A stretch of 8,702 nt of DNA from Verrucomicrobiota bacterium (GTDB lineage: Bacteria > Verrucomicrobiota > Verrucomicrobiia > Chthoniobacterales > UBA10450). The translations under genes and the position numbers were made by a program. Below, piece after piece: positions 6,636-8,702 of this stretch; positions within the stretch are counted from its first letter, which is position 1, and each line of letters begins with the position of its first letter. The notes beneath the pieces were generated by a model that had not been told where the DNA came from, did not search any database, and saw nothing but the letters and a program-made list of their open reading frames with translations. The stretch spans positions 1 through 8,702 of the forward strand of contig QHNB01000044.1 of the NCBI GenBank assembly GCA_003217965.1. The letters run 5' to 3'.

Positions 6636-7598
6636 GTGAAATTACCGCTAAAGCCGCCGTTTCCGCCGATGGAGGCAAAATCGGTGGATGCCATACCAAG
6701 CGGCGATGACTGGCAGTATGAGCCGAAGTGGGACGGCTTCCGTTGTCTCGCCTTCCGCGATGGTGCGGAAGTTTTTTTGCAATCGAAAGCGGGTCAGCCC
6801 CTAGCGCGCTATTTCCCAGATATCGTCGATGCGCTCCTGCGGTTAACCGCGAAAAAATTCGTCGTTGATGGCGAGCTCGCGATTGAAGTCGACGGTCGAC
6901 TGTCGTTTGACGAACTGCAACTCCGGCTGCACCCAGCGGCCAGTCGGGTGAAGAAGCTCGCCGCCGCACACCCGGCGACCTTCATCCTATTCGATTTGCT
7001 CGTGGATCAAACCGGGACATCGCTAATCAACAAACCGCTTTTGGAACGCCGTCGTTCGCTCGAGAACTTTGCAAAGCAAAACCTGAAGCGAGACCGCGTC
7101 ATTCGATTATCGCCGGCGACAACTTCGCTGGCGCAGGCAAATCGATGGTTCGCCAAAGCCGGCGGTAATCTCGATGGCATCACCGCCAAACGGCTGGATG
7201 CTTCGTATGCCTCGGGCGAGCGGACGGCGATGGTAAAAGTGAAAAATATTCGTACCGCCGATTGTGTCGTCGGTGGATTTCGTTACACCAGCGGGGCGAA
7301 GGTGATTGGTTCGCTCCTGCTCGGCTTATACGATGACGCCGGCTTATTGCATCATGTCGGGTTCACTTCCGCCTTCAAGACGAGCGACAAAGGCGCGTTA
7401 ACAAAGAAGTTTGAAGCACTACGAAAACCGCCTGGATTCACCGGAAATGCGCCCGGCGGCCCGAGTCGCTGGAGCACCGAACGCACCGGCGAGTGGGCAA
7501 GGCACCGCGCCAATGCACGCTCGACCAAGTGGCCCATCGCGAAGACCGCGCCATCGCGTTGCTCTAGCGGCGGTTCCCAGCGCTCCAATCTGCTTTAG
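6636..7598 (+). CDS. ATP-dependent DNA ligase (LigC/LigD-ligase type) with frameshifted, truncated OB-fold
   Basis: The ATP-dependent DNA ligase fold seals nicks through a lysyl-AMP intermediate. The family is linked to bacterial repair and end joining. The adenylation domain is intact: motif I EPKWDGFR with nucleophile Lys31, SKAG (50-53), motif III DGE (78-80), FDLL (119-122), motif IV LDGITAKR (179-186) and motif V MVKVKN (199-204). The OB-fold starts normally (TADCVVGGFRY, then NAPGGPSRWSTERTGEW ending at 287). From residue 288 the sequence is Arg/Ser-rich and unlike the family. The expected C-terminal pattern KAPRQCTLDQV instead appears in another frame at 7499-7531. The stretch that should lie between them, ending in motif VI (an RWRPDK-like end), is absent. 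An out-of-frame deletion of about 100 bases fits. Loss of motif VI should impair Lys adenylation, so activity is doubtful. The start is GTG at 6636; the only nearby ATG, at 6625, runs into a stop. No Ku or polymerase gene lies in the window. Confidence 0.85.
   Translation: MKLPLKPPFPPMEAKSVDAIPSGDDWQYEPKWDGFRCLAFRDGAEVFLQSKAGQPLARYFPDIVDALLRLTAKKFVVDGELAIEVDGRLSFDELQLRLHPAASRVKKLAAAHPATFILFDLLVDQTGTSLINKPLLERRRSLENFAKQNLKRDRVIRLSPATTSLAQANRWFAKAGGNLDGITAKRLDASYASGERTAMVKVKNIRTADCVVGGFRYTSGAKVIGSLLLGLYDDAGLLHHVGFTSAFKTSDKGALTKKFEALRKPPGFTGNAPGGPSRWSTERTGEWARHRANARSTKWPIAKTAPSRCSSGGSQRSNLL
7499..7567 (+). pseudogene. Displaced C-terminal end of the DNA ligase, in a different frame
   Basis: Reading from 7499 in the frame shifted +2 relative to the ligase ORF gives KAPRQCTLDQV, then AHREDRAIALL and a TAG stop at 7565-7567. 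KAPRQCT-x-x-Q is the pattern I expect at the very end of LigC/LigD-type ligases, right after motif VI. This marks the original gene end. The reading frame of the upstream part now overruns it to a stop at 7596-7598. The phase implies a loss of 3n+1 bases. Confidence 0.7.
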
Positions 7599-7607
7599 GC
7601 AGACATG

Positions 7608-8507
7608 TCATTCTTCCGGATTCAATTCAAAGTTGATGTTTACGTCGTAGTGATCTCCGTTTGCGAGTCCGGTTGGAAGAGAATCAACCCTTGTCACGCG
7701 CTTAGCCACGGCTTCGATCGATTCATCGACGACCACATTGCCGGAGGATCGCACGATCTTGAAATCGGAGATCCGCCCATCCTTTTCGATCCGGATCTTC
7801 ACCAGCGCGGAGAACCTCGCGCCGGATGCAACTACCGTGGTTGGCTGCGCCCATTCTTTGTAAAAACGGTCGTGCAGCATGTTGCCGTACCATGCGAAGT
7901 CTGACGTATTCGCGCCGGTTCCAGCAGCTCGATCGCCTACTCCACTGCCAGCTTTCGCAAACGTATTTGCAGATTTTTTCCCTGGTTTTGCCGATGCAGT
8001 CGCACCTGCGCTTTTTTCCGCGCGCCTCTCTTTTGCGACTTTCTTTTTCGTCGCCGCATCAGCTGATTTCGCTGCCTCGTCAGAATCCAGTTTCTTAGCC
8101 GGCGTTTTTTTGGCCTTCACCGGCGAATTTTTGGTCGGCGAAAGCTTTGGTGCCGTTCTCGGTCTTGGTTGAGGGACTGGTCTTGGCGTTGGCTTGGGTG
8201 GTGTTACGCTTGGAGTAACAGCCGGAAGCTCGATATCGCTTTTCACAGCTGGCGCCGGTTCGCTTTCGATTTTTTCAGGAAGGCTTTTAGCCGCAGCCGT
8301 TGGTTCTGGAGATGATTCGGATTTTTCCTGAGCAGGCGGGAGCACGGTTGAATCGGCCGTCTCGGCCGAAGCTGTGCTCAACCAGGTAATGCTTTGCGTC
8401 TTCGCGTCGTTCGAGAGGCTATTCCAGCGCAGAAACGCGCCCAATAGGCCAACGTGGACAAGGGCAATCAGCGTGACGTTTCGCCAGAAACGTTTGTCGC
8501 GTGACAT
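7608..8507 (-). CDS. TonB/TolA-like energy transducer protein
   Basis: This 299-residue protein is anchored in the inner membrane and spans the periplasm. It passes proton-motive force from an ExbB/ExbD-type motor to the outer membrane. Residues 1-9 are charged and a single membrane helix lies at about 10-27 (NVTLIALVHVGLLGAFL). A long low-complexity linker follows at about 55-200, Pro-rich in the middle (TPRPVPQPRPR, 107-117) and then Lys/Ala-rich (about 128-188). The C-terminal domain at about 203-296 begins DFAWYGNMLHDRFYKEWAQP, continues with SALVKIRIEKDGRISDFKIVRSSG and ends in a Tyr/Asp-rich strand. This is typical of the TonB/TolA C-terminal fold. The WYxxMxxRFYxxW start leans toward the TolA type, so a Tol-Pal role in envelope maintenance is as likely as siderophore or vitamin uptake. 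The ATG lies 4 bases after the ExbD stop, so the two are cotranscribed. A GAAG at 8518..8515 is a weak ribosome binding site. The gene converges with the ligase, 9 bases apart. Confidence 0.88.
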   Translation of the reverse strand: MSRDKRFWRNVTLIALVHVGLLGAFLRWNSLSNDAKTQSITWLSTASAETADSTVLPPAQEKSESSPEPTAAAKSLPEKIESEPAPAVKSDIELPAVTPSVTPPKPTPRPVPQPRPRTAPKLSPTKNSPVKAKKTPAKKLDSDEAAKSADAATKKKVAKERRAEKSAGATASAKPGKKSANTFAKAGSGVGDRAAGTGANTSDFAWYGNMLHDRFYKEWAQPTTVVASGARFSALVKIRIEKDGRISDFKIVRSSGNVVVDESIEAVAKRVTRVDSLPTGLANGDHYDVNINFELNPEE

Positions 8508-8511
8508 TTCG

Positions 8512-8702
8512 CTACTTCGATTCCGCTTTGGTCGCGATTCCGACTTTCGTAATTTCCGCCCGCTGCAGCGAATCCATCACCGTCACAAGTTGTTGCACGG
8601 GCAATTCGCGATCCGGTCGAGTAACGTTGGCGACGTCCGGATTTACGCGTTTCAATTCGATCAAGCGTGTGACCAAGCTGCCCGGGTCGACAATTTCGTT
8701 GT
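8512..8702 (-). CDS. ExbD/TolR-family biopolymer transport protein, C-terminal part (enters from the right edge)
   Basis: This frame is open from the right edge to a TAG at 8514..8512 and gives 62 residues. They end ELPVQQLVTVMDSLQRAEI followed by TKVGIATKAESK. The pattern of a conserved strand, a helix with VMDxLxxAxI and a final KVGIAT strand is the C-terminal end of the periplasmic domain of ExbD/TolR, the proton-channel partner of ExbB/TolQ. The N-terminal membrane helix with its essential Asp would lie outside the window. The TonB/TolA-like gene follows after 4 bases, which supports the assignment. An exbB/tolQ gene is expected further to the right. Confidence 0.85.
   Translation of the reverse strand, partial: NEIVDPGSLVTRLIELKRVNPDVANVTRPDRELPVQQLVTVMDSLQRAEITKVGIATKAESK

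Noticed and set aside
7589..7603. TCTGC-TTTAG-GCAGA hairpin between the ligase and the TonB-like gene, a possible bidirectional terminator
   Set aside because: The stem is only 5 base pairs and there is no T-run on either strand, so it does not qualify as an intrinsic terminator.
7733..8345. Pro- and Lys/Ala-rich tract in the TonB-like protein as a novel repeat element
   Set aside because: The tract is low-complexity without a regular repeating unit, and such linkers are standard for TonB/TolA proteins that span the periplasm.

Overview
The window is a gene-dense piece of a Gram-negative bacterial chromosome of moderately high GC content. An ExbD/TonB pair (inner-membrane energy transduction to an outer membrane) establishes the Gram-negative character. 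The overall style resembles Verrucomicrobiota or a related soil phylum: GTG starts are common, clear Shine-Dalgarno sequences are absent, and there is a short S41-type protein in a housekeeping operon. That placement is an inference from remembered family resemblance, not a demonstrated assignment. No rRNA, tRNA, CRISPR array, insertion sequence or phage gene was seen. No stretch over about 100 bases lacks a gene.

Region 1 (1-4208, minus strand). This is a tight run of co-directional genes, transcribed from right to left: a signal-less HtrA/DegP-like serine protease, purD (glycinamide ribonucleotide synthetase), a secreted S41-fold protein, and rnc (ribonuclease III). The gaps are 39, 15 and 1 bases. 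Another reading frame may begin at a GTG overlapping the rnc stop and run off the left edge. The run looks like one operon mixing proteolysis, purine synthesis and RNA processing. Its S41 member lacks both catalytic residues and the PDZ domain, so it is predicted to be a pseudo-protease.

Region 2 (4209-4299) is a 91-base divergent intergenic region. It holds a perfect 6+6 inverted repeat. It also holds a possible promoter for the leftward operon, placed so that the htrA-like mRNA would be leaderless.

Region 3 (4300-7598, plus strand) contains a CPA1-family Na+/H+ antiporter with a long cytoplasmic tail. Next come an uncharacterised but apparently conserved 227-residue protein and an ATP-dependent DNA ligase of the LigC/LigD-ligase type. 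The ligase is broken near its end. The reading frame leaves the family pattern after residue 287, and the expected family C-terminus reappears in another frame at 7499-7567. About 33 residues, including the OB-fold motif VI, are missing between the two. This is best explained by an out-of-frame deletion of roughly 100 bases, or by an assembly error of the same form.

Region 4 (7608-8702, minus strand) converges on the ligase. It holds a TonB/TolA-like energy transducer and, 4 bases upstream, the 3' end of an ExbD/TolR gene that enters from the right edge.

I found no clearly new multi-gene system. The most noteworthy points are the broken ligase, the dead S41 protein, the signal-less HtrA and the uncharacterised ligase neighbour.
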